Source: Candidatus Halocynthiibacter alkanivorans
GTDB taxonomy: Bacteria > Pseudomonadota > Alphaproteobacteria > Rhodobacterales > Rhodobacteraceae
NCBI RefSeq assembly: GCF_003333265.1
Contig: NZ_QOLB01000150.1
Coordinates: 1 to 37,979, forward strand
Length of the DNA stretch: 37,979 nucleotides
Reading direction: 5' to 3'
In this document: positions 14,188-22,865 of the stretch, in pieces
Layout of the letters: every line of letters starts with the position of its first letter
Numbering within the stretch: position 1 is the first letter of the stretch
The notes under the pieces: generated by a model
What the model saw: only the letters and a program-made list of their open reading frames with translations
What the model was told of the DNA's origin: nothing
Database searches by the model: none
Program-made: the position numbers and the translations under genes

Positions 14188-16984
14188 GACCGGCCAAGCC
14201 CACACGGGTGTGCGCCCAGACGCCAGACCCGACGCCCCGACTGATCTGATCTGCGCGGCTGGTGAGATTTTTGACCGCGCCGCGATTGAAGCGGAGATTG
14301 CGCAGGCCGTGGCCGGCGCCAAAGACGCGGCCGCCATCCGCAAAGCAGTGGTGCAAAGCCTGAGCGAAGCCAACAAATCCGGGCGCAAGACCATCGCCGC
14401 CGGGATTAAAGCGGCTCCGTTTGAAGCCCATGCCGCCCAGCGCGCCTACGCCTGGCTCACCGATCGTCTGGTCATCACCACGCTGCAGATCACCCTGAAG
14501 CACTTGCATCCGCGCTATACGCCGACCGAAGGCGAACGCATCGCGGTGATGGCTGTGGGCGGTTACGGGCGCGCTGAAATGGCGCCTTCCTCGGACGTCG
14601 ATCTGCTGTTTCTAATCCCGTACAAAATGACGGCCTGGGCCGAGAGTGTGGTGGAATCCATGCTCTACATCCTGTGGGATCTGCACCTGAAAGTCGGTCA
14701 CGCCACCCGCTCGGTGCGCGAATGTCTGCGCCTGGGACGCGAAGACTACACCATCCGCACCGCTTTGCTTGAACATCGGTACCTTGGTGGCGACCGGCCG
14801 CTGGCCGATGAGTTGGGCCAGCGGTTGCGCACAGAATTGTTCAAATCTACCGCCTCAGATTTTGTCGAAGCCAAACTGCTGGAACGCGACGAACGGCACA
14901 AAAAACAGGGCGGCCAGCGCTATATGGTCGAGCCCAACGTAAAAGAAGGCAAAGGTGGGTTGCGCGATCTGCAATCCATGTTCTGGATCGCCAAATATGT
15001 GCATGACGTGCGCCGCAGTGGCGAACTGCTTACGCTCGGCATGTTCACCGACACCGAATACAGCACCTTCCTGAAATCCGAAGCCTTTCTGATGGCGGTG
15101 CGCAATCAGCTGCATCTGCTCAGCCGGCGCGCAGTGGATCAGCTGACGTTTGACCTGCAGGTCGATGTGGCGGCAAAGCTGGGATATGTCGATGAGGGTG
15201 GCCGGCGCGCGGTGGAACACTTCATGCAGGATTATTTCCTCTATGCCACCCGTGTGGGCGAACTGACCCGGGTCTTTCTGACCGCGCTGGAAGCCCGTCA
15301 TGTGAAACAGGCCCCCAGCCTGCAACGCTTCCTGCGCCGGCGAAAACGGGTGAAAAAAGGCTATTCGATGCAGCACAACCGGCTCAACGTTGCCGATGCT
15401 GATGTTTTCCTTTCCGACAAACTCAACCTGCTGCGCATTTTTGAAGAAGCCCTGCGCACCGGATATCTGATCCATCCCGACGCCATGCGGCTGGTGGCGC
15501 TGAACCGGGACCTGATTGATGACGACATGCGCCGCAATCCCGAAGCGGTGCGCATTTTCATTGATCTGATGCTAAAACACGGCAATCCGGAACGCGGTCT
15601 GCGGCGGATGAATGAACTGGGCGTGCTCAGCAGTTTCATGCCCGAATTCAAACCGATCGTGGCGATGATGCAGTTCAATATGTATCATCATTACACCGTC
15701 GATGAGCACACCATTCAGTGCATTTCAACGCTGGCTCAGATCGAACGTGAAGAGCTGATCGAAGAGCTGCCGCTGGTCTCGGGCATCCTGAAGGACGGGG
15801 TGAACCGCAAAGTGCTGTATGTGGCGCTGTTGTTACATGACATCGGCAAGGGCCGCAGCGAAGATCACTCGATTCTGGGCGCCAAAATCGCCCGCATTGT
15901 CGCGCCGCGTCTGGGGCTGAAACCCGATGAGGCCGAGACAGTGGAATGGCTGGTGCGCACCCATCTGTTGATGTCAGATGTGGCGCAGAAACGCGATATC
16001 GCCGATCCGCGCACGGTGCGCGACTTTGCCAAAACGGTCAAATCACGCAAGCGGCTTGATCTGCTGACGGTGCTGACGGTCTGCGACATCCGCGGCGTAG
16101 GCCCCGGCACCTGGAACAACTGGAAAGCGGTTTTGCTGCGCAACCTGTATTCCCAGACGGCTGACGCTCTGGAACACGGGCTGGAAGAGGTCAACCGCGT
16201 GGCGCGCGAAAGCGAAGCCAAGGGCGCGCTGCGCCAGAGACTGGCGCACTGGAGCGCCCCGGCGTTGCGTGCCGAGTTGCGCCGCCATTACGGCCCCTAT
16301 TGGCAGGGCATGCCGTTTGCGGCGCTGGAAGTGTTTGCCGGGCTGCTGCATGGTATCTCAGATGATGAAATCCGCATTGACCTGATGCCGGACACGGACC
16401 GCGACGCCACCCGCGCTTGTTTTGCGCTGGTCGACCACCCGGGAATTTTTTCGCGCCTCGCCGGCGCACTGGCACTGGTGGGCGCGAATGTGGTGGACGC
16501 GCGCACCTATACCTCGCGCGACGGCTATGCCACCGCAGTGTTCTGGATCCAGGACGCCGATGGCGCGCCTTATGAAAAACGCCGGCTGCCGCGTCTGCGC
16601 AGCATGATTGGCAAGACCCTGAAGGGCGAAGTGGTGCCGCGCGATGCCTTCAGGTCGCGCGACAAAATCAAAAAGCGCGAAAGCAAATTCCGCCACGCCA
16701 CCACTATCAGCTTTGATAATGGCGGCTCTGACATCTACACCATGATCGAAGTGGACACCCGCGACCGGCCGGGGCTGCTTTACGATCTGACCCGCACCCT
16801 GGCGGCGGCCAATATCTCAATCGCCTCCGCCCAGATCGCCACCTATGGCGCTCAGGTGGTGGATACGTTTTACGTCAAGGATATGGTGGGGCTGAAACTG
16901 CATTCCGAAAGCAAACTGCAACTGCTGGAGCAGAAACTGCGCGACGCCATCGAGGCCGGCGCAAAACGGGCAAAATCTACATGA
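14147..16984 (+). CDS. glnD: Bifunctional [protein-PII] uridylyltransferase / uridylyl-removing enzyme
   Basis: Primary nitrogen sensor. It uridylylates PII proteins when glutamine is low and removes UMP when glutamine is high. About 945 residues. The nucleotidyltransferase motif GGYGRAEMAPSSDVDLL is near 138-154. The HD hydrolase domain is marked by LLHDIGKGRSEDHS (about 562-575). Two C-terminal ACT domains sense glutamine (FALVDHPGIFSRLAGAL near 757 and IEVDTRDRPGLLYDLTRTL near 865). All parts look intact. The start is uncertain: no ATG fits. TTG at 14147 (AGG nine bases before) gives MTLPQEPLADPV and overlaps the upstream lipoprotein gene by 41 bases; TTG 14141 is an alternative. The stop overlaps the murJ start as ATGA. 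Confidence 0.93.
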   Translation: MTLPQEPLADPVSETGQAHTGVRPDARPDAPTDLICAAGEIFDRAAIEAEIAQAVAGAKDAAAIRKAVVQSLSEANKSGRKTIAAGIKAAPFEAHAAQRAYAWLTDRLVITTLQITLKHLHPRYTPTEGERIAVMAVGGYGRAEMAPSSDVDLLFLIPYKMTAWAESVVESMLYILWDLHLKVGHATRSVRECLRLGREDYTIRTALLEHRYLGGDRPLADELGQRLRTELFKSTASDFVEAKLLERDERHKKQGGQRYMVEPNVKEGKGGLRDLQSMFWIAKYVHDVRRSGELLTLGMFTDTEYSTFLKSEAFLMAVRNQLHLLSRRAVDQLTFDLQVDVAAKLGYVDEGGRRAVEHFMQDYFLYATRVGELTRVFLTALEARHVKQAPSLQRFLRRRKRVKKGYSMQHNRLNVADADVFLSDKLNLLRIFEEALRTGYLIHPDAMRLVALNRDLIDDDMRRNPEAVRIFIDLMLKHGNPERGLRRMNELGVLSSFMPEFKPIVAMMQFNMYHHYTVDEHTIQCISTLAQIEREELIEELPLVSGILKDGVNRKVLYVALLLHDIGKGRSEDHSILGAKIARIVAPRLGLKPDEAETVEWLVRTHLLMSDVAQKRDIADPRTVRDFAKTVKSRKRLDLLTVLTVCDIRGVGPGTWNNWKAVLLRNLYSQTADALEHGLEEVNRVARESEAKGALRQRLAHWSAPALRAELRRHYGPYWQGMPFAALEVFAGLLHGISDDEIRIDLMPDTDRDATRACFALVDHPGIFSRLAGALALVGANVVDARTYTSRDGYATAVFWIQDADGAPYEKRRLPRLRSMIGKTLKGEVVPRDAFRSRDKIKKRESKFRHATTISFDNGGSDIYTMIEVDTRDRPGLLYDLTRTLAAANISIASAQIATYGAQVVDTFYVKDMVGLKLHSESKLQLLEQKLRDAIEAGAKRAKST

Positions 16985-18960
16985 AACCCATCCGACTGAT
17001 GTCCGGTCTGCTGACCGTGGGCGGCTGGACCATGGCCTCGCGCGTGCTGGGCTTTCTGCGCGATGCGATGATCCTGGGCTTTCTGGGCACCGGGCCGCTT
17101 TATGAAGCCTATGTGGTCGCGTTCCGCCTGCCCAATATGTTCCGCCGGTTTTTTGCCGAAGGTGCCTTTAACATGGCTTTTGTGCCGATGTTTGCCAAAC
17201 GGGTGGAAGGCGGCGAGGATCCGCTTGGTTTTGCCCGCGAAGCATTCTCCGGCCTGGCCAGCGTGCTGATCCTGCTGACGCTGCTGGCGCAGCTGGCGAT
17301 GCCCTGGCTGATCTACGGGCTGGCCTCGGGGTTTGCCGGGGATGCACAGTTTGATCTGGCGGTCGGGTTTGGCCGCATTGCCTTCCCCTATATCCTGTTC
17401 ATCTCGCTGGCGGCACTGCTGTCCGGTGTGCTCAACGCCACCGGGCGCTTTGCGGCGGCAGCGGCGGCGCCGGTGCTGCTCAACATCATTCTGGTCGCCT
17501 TTATGGCTGTCGCCTGGTGGCGCGGCGGTGACGTGGCCCAGGCGCTGATCTGGGGCATCCCGCTGGCCGGCATCGCCCAACTGGCGCTGGTATGGCGGGC
17601 GGCGCAAAACGCCGGCTTCCCGCTGTTGCCCAAACGGCCGCATTTTACCCCTGATATGAAACGGCTCTGCGTGGTGGCGTTGCCGGCGGCGATGGCCGGA
17701 GGCGTGGTGCAGATCAACCTGCTGGTGGGCCAACAGGTCGCGAGCTACTTTGACCGTGCAGTGGGCTGGCTCTATGCCGCTGACCGGCTGTATCAGCTGC
17801 CGCTGGGCGTGGTGGGCATCGCGGTGGGCATTGTGTTGCTGCCGGACCTGGCGCGGCGGCTGAAGGCGGGTGATCATGACGGCGCCCGCAGCGCCTTTAA
17901 CCGCGCCGGGGAAATTTCGCTGGCGCTGACCATCCCGGCAGCGGTGGCGCTGGTGGTGATTCCGCTGCCGCTGGTCTCGGTGATGTTTGAACGCGGTGCA
18001 ACCACGGCGGCGGACAGCGCTGCAATTGCGCAGGCTGTGGCAATCTACGGTCTCGGCCTGCCGTCTTTTGTGCTGCAAAAAGTGCTGCAACCGGTGTTTT
18101 ATGCGCGGGAAGATACAAAGTCACCGTTTCGCTATGCGCTGGTGTCGATGCTGGTGAATGCTGTGGTGGCGCTGGCGCTGGCACCGGTGATGGGCTGGCT
18201 GGCCCCGGCGATCGCCACCACGCTTGCCGGCTGGGTCATGGTGGCGCTGCTGATCTTTGGCGCCAGACGATTTGGCGACGACGCGCGTTTTGATCCGCGT
18301 TTCCGCTCGCGGCTCTGGCGCATCTGCGCCGCCTCGGCCGGCATGGGCGTTGTCATCTGGGGCGCCAACCTGATGCTGGCGCCTTATTTGGCGATGAGCG
18401 GCTGGCGCTTTGTGGCGCTGCTGATCCTCGTCTCCATTGGCGCCATCAGTTATTTCGGGCTGGCCCATGTCACCCGCGCCTTGCGCCTGTCCGAGGTGAA
18501 GGCGCCATGCGGCGCGGCTAGCGCGCCCAATCCTCGTGCGCGAACCACAAGGGCGCCCTCCCGCCCCTTTGCCCCTCAGCAAACTGAGGGCAGCAAAGCC
18601 TTGGGCCGCGCCTCGCTACGCTCGGCAAAAGCCGCGTTGCATCAAGACCTAACAGCGGGCGCACAGCCTGACAGCCACGCTGGCAGGCTGCCTCCTTTGG
18701 ACAAGCTCTGGCCCGGGCCAGGGATTGGGGGTGGCGGGTGGTGCGCACCTTCCGCCTGCGCTGACCTAACGGCGGCGCATTTTCTGCAACAGCCGCTGCG
18801 CCCCGCCCGGCACCAGCACGAACGACAGCGCAAATCCGGTGGCAAACCCGGCCAGATCGGCGACCCAGTCTTTGCTGCCGCCAAACACCAGGCCAAAAAA
18901 CAACTGCAGCCCCATCAGCATCGCGATCAGCCGGAACGCCATCATCGGGTTGCTGCCTGA
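16981..18960 (+). CDS. murJ: Lipid II flippase MurJ with an aberrant, probably frameshifted C-terminal tail
   Basis: Multi-pass inner-membrane protein of the MurJ/MviN family that flips lipid II for peptidoglycan synthesis. The N-terminus MSGLLTVGGWTMASRVLGF, FRLPNMFRRFFAEGAFNMAF (with the functional arginines) and repeated hydrophobic segments to about residue 505 are typical; family length is about 510-530. The open frame, however, runs to 659 residues. After RLSEVKA (near 18503) it becomes Pro/Arg/Gln-rich, non-membrane sequence and runs 195 bp antisense into the rhomboid gene. One extra base at about 18501-18505 would give KAAMRRG and a TAG stop at 18519-18521, an ordinary MurJ end. So a one-base deletion, real or a sequencing error, is likely. 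ATGA overlap with glnD. Confidence 0.9.
   Translation: MKPIRLMSGLLTVGGWTMASRVLGFLRDAMILGFLGTGPLYEAYVVAFRLPNMFRRFFAEGAFNMAFVPMFAKRVEGGEDPLGFAREAFSGLASVLILLTLLAQLAMPWLIYGLASGFAGDAQFDLAVGFGRIAFPYILFISLAALLSGVLNATGRFAAAAAAPVLLNIILVAFMAVAWWRGGDVAQALIWGIPLAGIAQLALVWRAAQNAGFPLLPKRPHFTPDMKRLCVVALPAAMAGGVVQINLLVGQQVASYFDRAVGWLYAADRLYQLPLGVVGIAVGIVLLPDLARRLKAGDHDGARSAFNRAGEISLALTIPAAVALVVIPLPLVSVMFERGATTAADSAAIAQAVAIYGLGLPSFVLQKVLQPVFYAREDTKSPFRYALVSMLVNAVVALALAPVMGWLAPAIATTLAGWVMVALLIFGARRFGDDARFDPRFRSRLWRICAASAGMGVVIWGANLMLAPYLAMSGWRFVALLILVSIGAISYFGLAHVTRALRLSEVKAPCGAASAPNPRARTTRAPSRPFAPQQTEGSKALGRASLRSAKAALHQDLTAGAQPDSHAGRLPPLDKLWPGPGIGGGGWCAPSACADLTAAHFLQQPLRPARHQHERQRKSGGKPGQIGDPVFAAAKHQAKKQLQPHQHRDQPERHHRVAA
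18522..18765. repeat. Palindrome-rich intergenic element between murJ and the rhomboid gene
   Basis: In 244 bp there are at least five self-complementary units: AGGGCGCCCT (18550-18559); CCCTCAG/CTGAGGG with a 4-base loop (18573-18590); CAGCCTG/CAGGCTG (18664-18690); CTGGCCCGGGCCAG (18708-18721); and GGTGCGCACC (18740-18749). The sequence reads as the shared 3' region of two convergent genes, possibly a bidirectional terminator cluster or a REP-like dispersed repeat. Only one copy is in this window, so repetition elsewhere is not shown. Confidence 0.55.
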
Positions 18961-19452
18961 AACGCTCAGCCCGACCCAGAGCATGAAACTATACGCGCCG
19001 ATCAGACCGTAAGCCGGTGTCATACCACCAAAAAGCGGGAAATCCGTGTCCAGCACCAGACCATAGGCCAGCGCCCCGACCACAGAGGACGCCACCCAGA
19101 TCACGACAACCGCGAATGTGCCAAACGCTTCGCCCACCATTTTGCCCAGCGCCAGCAGGAAGACGATGGAAAACGCCGCCGACATCAGCGACACATGGAC
19201 AAAGGCATAACTCAGGAACCGCAGCATATGTTCCACCGGATACTGGCCGCTGCTGCGCATCCATTCAAAAGCCCGGTCCGAAAACGCATAGCTCTGCAGC
19301 GCCTGTAAGCGCCAGCCCACGCCCTGCGCGCCACCGATAATCCCGGCGTCCGCCGCCTGCAGCACCAATTCAATACCGGCGATCAGCAGCGCCATTGCCA
19401 CCACAAATGGCGGCATCGAATTAAAAGGTGACGCGTTGTAATCCTGGTTCAT
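18766..19452 (-). CDS. Rhomboid-family membrane protein lacking catalytic residues (pseudo-rhomboid)
   Basis: A 228-residue membrane protein with about six hydrophobic segments and a clear rhomboid frame. FVHVSLMSAAFSIVFLLALG (84-103) lines up with the GlpG FMHFSLMHILFN region, FGGMTPAYGLIGAY (141-154) with FGGLSG, and VADLAGFATGF (197-207) with GAHIAGLAVG. By this alignment GlpG His150, Asn154, Ser201 and His254 become Ser91, Ser95, Thr145 and Asp199, so it should not be a protease. The ATG at 19452 has AAGGA eight bases upstream; an open frame further upstream, antisense to trpS, is not credible. Divergent from trpS. It could be an iRhom/derlin-like client binder, which is inference only. 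Confidence 0.82.
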   Translation of the reverse strand: MNQDYNASPFNSMPPFVVAMALLIAGIELVLQAADAGIIGGAQGVGWRLQALQSYAFSDRAFEWMRSSGQYPVEHMLRFLSYAFVHVSLMSAAFSIVFLLALGKMVGEAFGTFAVVVIWVASSVVGALAYGLVLDTDFPLFGGMTPAYGLIGAYSFMLWVGLSVSGSNPMMAFRLIAMLMGLQLFFGLVFGGSKDWVADLAGFATGFALSFVLVPGGAQRLLQKMRRR

Positions 19453-19476
19453 CAGATATCCTTTAAAGCACATTCC

Positions 19477-19505
19477 TTGACGGGCATTGTCCCCACCGAT
19501 ATGCG
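19477..19505 (+). promoter_or_regulatory. Probable sigma-70-type promoter for trpS
   Basis: TTGACG (19477-19482), a 17-base spacer and TATGCG (19500-19505) lie 35 bases before the trpS ATG in the divergent spacer. Spacing is ideal and the -35 is strong. Start-site data are lacking. Confidence 0.5.
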
Positions 19506-19539
19506 AACAGGACGCAAAAATCCAGATGGAGCATGACAT

Positions 19540-20559
19540 ATGACGGAAGCGGCCCATACCCCGCGCGTCTTTTCGGGCATCAAACCCTCGGGCGGCCTGA
19601 CACTTGGCAATTATCTTGGCGCAATTAAGCGCTGGGTAGATATGCAGGACCAGGGCATGGAGACGCTGTATTGCGTTGTTGACATGCATGCGATCACCGT
19701 CTGGCAAGACCCGGCGGCTCTGACCCACGCCACCCGCGAAGTGGCGGCGGCGTTTATTGCCTCGGGCATTGATCCGGCCAAATCCATCCTGTTCAACCAG
19801 TCGATGGTCTCCGGCCATGCGGAACTGGGCTGGATTTTCAACTGTGTCGCCCGGGTCGGCTGGATGAACCGCATGACCCAGTTCAAGGACAAAGCCGGTA
19901 AAAGCGCCGAAAAAGCCTCGCTCGGGCTCTATGCTTACCCGTCCCTGATGGCCGCAGATATTCTGCTCTATCACGCCACCCATGTGCCGGTGGGCGAAGA
20001 CCAGAAGCAACATGTGGAACTGACCCGCGACATCGCTGCCAAGTTTAACCATGACTATAAATGCGACAATTTCTTTCCGGCGCCGGAGCCGGTGATCGAA
20101 GGCCCGGCCACGCGGGTGATGAACCTGCGCGACGGCAGCAAGAAGATGTCCAAGTCGGGTGCCAGCGACATGGAGCGCATCAACATGACCGATGATGCCG
20201 ACACCATCGCCAAAAAGTTCAAAAAAGCGCGCACCGACCCGGACGGGTTGCCTGATACTCTGGAAGGTCTGCAAGGCCGTGCCGAGGCGCGCAACCTGGT
20301 CGACATTTATGCCGGCCTTTCCAACCAGTCGCCCGAAGCGGTGATTGCGGAATATGCTGGCGCGGGCTGGGGCCGCTTCAAACCGGCACTGGCCGATCTG
20401 GCGGTGGACAAACTTGCGCCAATCTCAACCGAAATGAAACGTCTGATGGACGACCCGGCCGAGATTGACCGGGTGCTGCGCCACGGCGCCGATCAGGCCC
20501 GCGCCATCGCCGAGCCGATCCTGGCCCGGACCCGCGAGATCGTCGGTTTTGTAAGCTAA
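19540..20559 (+). CDS. trpS: Tryptophanyl-tRNA synthetase
   Basis: Class I aminoacyl-tRNA synthetase charging tRNA-Trp, 339 residues, normal length. The HIGH-equivalent motif [10 protein letters not shown] is at 16-25, and the KMSKS loop KKMSKSGAS begins near 202. [15 protein letters not shown] and [22 protein letters not shown] are family-typical tryptophan-pocket segments. The ATG at 19540 has GGAG ten bases upstream and a promoter-like pair at 19477-19505. A long hairpin (20577-20606) follows the stop. No leader peptide or attenuator is seen. Confidence 0.97.
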   Translation: MTEAAHTPRVFSGIKPSGGLTLGNYLGAIKRWVDMQDQGMETLYCVVDMHAITVWQDPAALTHATREVAAAFIASGIDPAKSILFNQSMVSGHAELGWIFNCVARVGWMNRMTQFKDKAGKSAEKASLGLYAYPSLMAADILLYHATHVPVGEDQKQHVELTRDIAAKFNHDYKCDNFFPAPEPVIEGPATRVMNLRDGSKKMSKSGASDMERINMTDDADTIAKKFKKARTDPDGLPDTLEGLQGRAEARNLVDIYAGLSNQSPEAVIAEYAGAGWGRFKPALADLAVDKLAPISTEMKRLMDDPAEIDRVLRHGADQARAIAEPILARTREIVGFVS

Positions 20560-20576
20560 GCGCAAATTCGCACAAT

Positions 20577-20606
20577 CAGGGCGCGATTTTACCAAATTGC
20601 GCCCTG
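20577..20606 (+). terminator. Long hairpin after trpS
   Basis: A 13-bp stem (20577-20589 with 20594-20606, one G-U pair, TACC loop) starts 17 bases after the trpS stop. The stem base is CAGGGCGC/GCGCCCTG. There is no T-tract, so termination efficiency is uncertain; it may instead protect the mRNA 3' end. Confidence 0.6.
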
Positions 20607-20653
20607 AACGCAGCATCCCCATGTATCATCCGACACAGCAACAGGATCGAGAC

Positions 20654-21178
20654 ATGACCCCAGAGACATCAGCCACCCCGGTCAGCACCGGCACAACAGC
20701 CATCGCCACCGCCGGCCCCCGCGTCGGCCATGTGCACCTGCGGGTGGCGGATCTCGAGCGCGCCATCGCTTTTTACCGCGACCTGCTCGGCTTTGAACTG
20801 CAACAGCGCTCCGGCGATGCAGCCGCTTTTCTGGGCGCGGATGGCTATCACCACCATATCGGGTTGAACACCTGGCAAAGCTTTGGTGCCACGCCTCCGC
20901 CACCCGGCCACACCGGCTTGTATCATTCCGCGTTTCTGTACCCGGATCGCGCCGCCCTCGCACAGGTGCTGCGCCGGCTGACTGCGGCCGGCATCCCGAT
21001 CCAGGGCAGTGCGGATCACGGTGTCAGCGAAGCGATCTACCTCAGCGATCCGGACGGCAACGGGGTTGAGATTTACCGCGACCGGCCACGAGAAGACTGG
21101 CCACGGGCCCAGGACGGTGCGCTACAGATGACCAGCGCGCGCTTTGATCTGGACGCGTTGCTGGCAGCGCACCCGTAG
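20654..21178 (+). CDS. VOC-family protein, catechol-2,3-dioxygenase-like
   Basis: A 174-residue vicinal-oxygen-chelate (glyoxalase/bleomycin-resistance/dioxygenase fold) protein. HVHLRVADLERAIAFYRDLL (26-45) and GLYHSAFLYPDRAALAQVL (88-106) start the two beta-alpha-beta-beta-beta modules. The metal ligands are probably His28 (VHLRV), His91 (GLYHSAF) and Glu139 (GNGVEIY). The HHHIGLNTW motif is typical of the CatE-like extradiol dioxygenase annotation, but the substrate is unknown. The ATG at 20654 has AGGA nearby. An upstream ATG at 20621 adds eleven residues without a Shine-Dalgarno. The first 20 or so residues are low-complexity Thr/Ala-rich and may be disordered. Monocistronic by spacing. 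Confidence 0.82.
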   Translation: MTPETSATPVSTGTTAIATAGPRVGHVHLRVADLERAIAFYRDLLGFELQQRSGDAAAFLGADGYHHHIGLNTWQSFGATPPPPGHTGLYHSAFLYPDRAALAQVLRRLTAAGIPIQGSADHGVSEAIYLSDPDGNGVEIYRDRPREDWPRAQDGALQMTSARFDLDALLAAHP

Positions 21179-21445
21179 CCGCAGCGGATCGTCGCCGTGC
21201 TTTCTGTGCTTTCCTGTGCTTTCCTGTCCCTGCCTGCCCCCGTGCTCACCCATGTGACTGCTCCTGTGCCGGCCCATGGGCTTGCCCGCCAAGCCCCGCT
21301 GCGCCAACGCATCGGGCGCCGCGTTCTCCGGCCGGTCCCAGGCCTGAGGCCGGGCGCTCTAGCGTGTATTCCACCTGGTGGCTTTCCGCTTTACCTGCGC
21401 AAAGCCGCGACCTAGGGTGCGGCCGGTCAAACGGGAGATTTTACG

Positions 21446-22309
21446 ATGGCAACCGGCACAAATATCCGCACCTGGTTTAACGGCAGCTGGCACGAGGGCG
21501 ACATCCCGGTGATGCGCGCCGCCGATCACGGCGCCTGGCTGGGCAGCACGGTATTTGACGGCGCCCGGTTTTTTGAAGGCGTCACCCCGGATCTCGACGC
21601 CCACTGCGCCCGCATCAACCGCTCGGCGGAGGCGCTGATGATCACCCCGACTATGAGCGCGCAGGACATGAGTGACATCACCCGCGAAGGTCTGGCGCTG
21701 TATGGCCCGGATGCCGCCGTGTATGTGCGACCAATGTACTGGGCGCTGGATGGCGGCGACCTGGGGGTGAATCCCAAAGCCGGCTCAACCGGATTTGCGC
21801 TTTGCCTGGAAGAAATCCCGATGCCCGCCGCAACAGCCGCCACCACGCTGACCACCACCCGGTTCCGCCGCCCGGTGCTGGAAAGTTCGGTGGTCGATGC
21901 CAAGGCCGGCTGTCTTTACCCCAACAACGCGCGCATGCTGGTCGAAGCCCGCAACAAAGGCTTTGGCAATGCTCTGGCGCAGGATGCGCTGGGAAATGTC
22001 GCCGAAACCGCCACTGCCAACGTGTTCATGGCGCGGGACGGGGTGGTATTTACCCCCATCGCCAACGGTACATTCCTGTCCGGCATCACCCGCGCCCGCC
22101 ACATCGCCAACTTCCGTGCGGATGGGGTTGAAGTGGTGGAAACCGTGCTGACGCTGGATGATTTCCGCAGCGCTGACGAAGTGTTCCTGTCGGGCAATTT
22201 TGCCAAAGTTACCTCGGTCTCTGCCTTTGATGACCGCCAGTACGAGAACGGCCCGCTGACACGGCGCGCACGCGAGCTGTACTGGGACTGGGCCCTTTCC
22301 GCAAAATAA
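21446..22309 (+). CDS. Class IV PLP aminotransferase (branched-chain amino acid aminotransferase-like)
   Basis: Fold type IV PLP enzyme of 287 residues. The PLP Schiff-base lysine is Lys153 in SSVVDAKAGCLYPNNARM. HGAWLGSTVFDGARFFEGV (28-46), GNVAETATANVFMARDG (the cofactor-binding Glu and Thr) and TFLSGITRARHI (the phosphate cup) are all present. These enzymes transfer amino groups between branched-chain amino acids and 2-oxoglutarate. Short class IV proteins can also be D-amino-acid aminotransferases or 4-amino-4-deoxychorismate lyases, so ilvE is likely but not certain. AGGAGA-like GGGAG lies nine bases before the ATG. A 267-bp spacer upstream holds two TGCTTTCCTG direct repeats (about 21198-21226) and no gene. 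Confidence 0.85.
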   Translation: MATGTNIRTWFNGSWHEGDIPVMRAADHGAWLGSTVFDGARFFEGVTPDLDAHCARINRSAEALMITPTMSAQDMSDITREGLALYGPDAAVYVRPMYWALDGGDLGVNPKAGSTGFALCLEEIPMPAATAATTLTTTRFRRPVLESSVVDAKAGCLYPNNARMLVEARNKGFGNALAQDALGNVAETATANVFMARDGVVFTPIANGTFLSGITRARHIANFRADGVEVVETVLTLDDFRSADEVFLSGNFAKVTSVSAFDDRQYENGPLTRRARELYWDWALSAK

Positions 22310-22372
22310 TCATCGTATTGCCAGAGCGGCGCCGCTGCGCCATCATGCCCAAAACCACAATCCGGAGGCGCT

Positions 22373-22828
22373 ATGCGCAAGTTTCTAGTGATCCTTGATG
22401 ACAGTCGCGAATGTCTGAATGCGATGCGGTTTGCCGCGATGCGCGCCTCCAGCACCGGCGGCGGCGTTCAGATCCTGTCGGTGATCCCACCTGATGAGTT
22501 CAACCACTGGATCGGCGTGGCGGATCTGATGCGCGAAGAAGCCCGGGAACGCATTGAAGTGCATTTCGAGGTTTTCGCCAAATGGATGCGTGACCGCCAG
22601 AACGTGGACCCCGAACTGGTGATCCGTGAAGGTGAGGCGGTGAATGAAATCCTGTCTCAGGTGACCGATGATCCCGAGGTCGGCGTGCTGGTTCTGGGCG
22701 CGGGAATCGGCAAATCCGGCCCCGGCCCACTGGTCACCCAGATGAGCAAATCTGCAGGGTCCCTGCCGATTCCGATGACCATTGTTCCCGGAGATATGAC
22801 CAAAGAGCGGCTGGAAAGCATCACCTGA
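22373..22828 (+). CDS. Universal stress protein (UspA family)
   Basis: A 151-residue single-domain Usp protein. It starts with MRKFLVILDDSRECLNAMRFA, the beta1/Asp nucleotide-contact region. It carries LVLGAGIGKSGPGPLVTQMSKSAGSLPIPMTIVP, close to the ATP-binding G-x2-G-x9-G(S/T) motif (about 117-145, given here only as the family pattern). Usp proteins act in stress survival, often through ATP binding. GGAGG lies four to eight bases before the ATG. Located between the aminotransferase and nfu genes; the 95-bp gap to nfu contains an independent promoter and an Irr-like box, so nfu is probably regulated separately. Confidence 0.88.
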   Translation: MRKFLVILDDSRECLNAMRFAAMRASSTGGGVQILSVIPPDEFNHWIGVADLMREEARERIEVHFEVFAKWMRDRQNVDPELVIREGEAVNEILSQVTDDPEVGVLVLGAGIGKSGPGPLVTQMSKSAGSLPIPMTIVPGDMTKERLESIT

Positions 22829-22844
22829 GCCGGCCGGCGGCACC

Positions 22845-22865
22845 GGTTTAGAACTGTTCTAAACC
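22845..22865. promoter_or_regulatory. Iron control element (Irr box) upstream of nfu
   Basis: A perfect 10-bp inverted repeat with a single central T (22845-22865) contains TTTAGAA-N3-TTCTAAA, the consensus of the iron control element bound by the haem-responsive regulator Irr in alphaproteobacteria. It abuts a -35-like TTGACT at 22866 and lies 59 bases before the nfu ATG. The pattern is exact; the regulator is inferred. Confidence 0.78.

Noticed and set aside
12946-14394. Long open frame on the minus strand opposite the LpoA-like gene
   Set aside because: It has no Shine-Dalgarno, a biased His/Gly/Gln-rich composition and no family features. It is a by-product of GC-rich codon use on the real plus-strand gene. 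The same applies to long antisense frames opposite coaBC, comM, murJ, the ABC ATPase and the permeases.
19453-20274. N-terminal extension of the rhomboid gene antisense to trpS
   Set aside because: The frame is open by chance. A proper Shine-Dalgarno and a typical membrane-protein start occur at 19452, and the upstream part mirrors trpS.
21190-21235. TGCTTTCCTG direct repeats as a CRISPR or tandem array
   Set aside because: Only two adjacent copies with a degenerate third occur, with no spacers; most likely simple sequence in a spacer.
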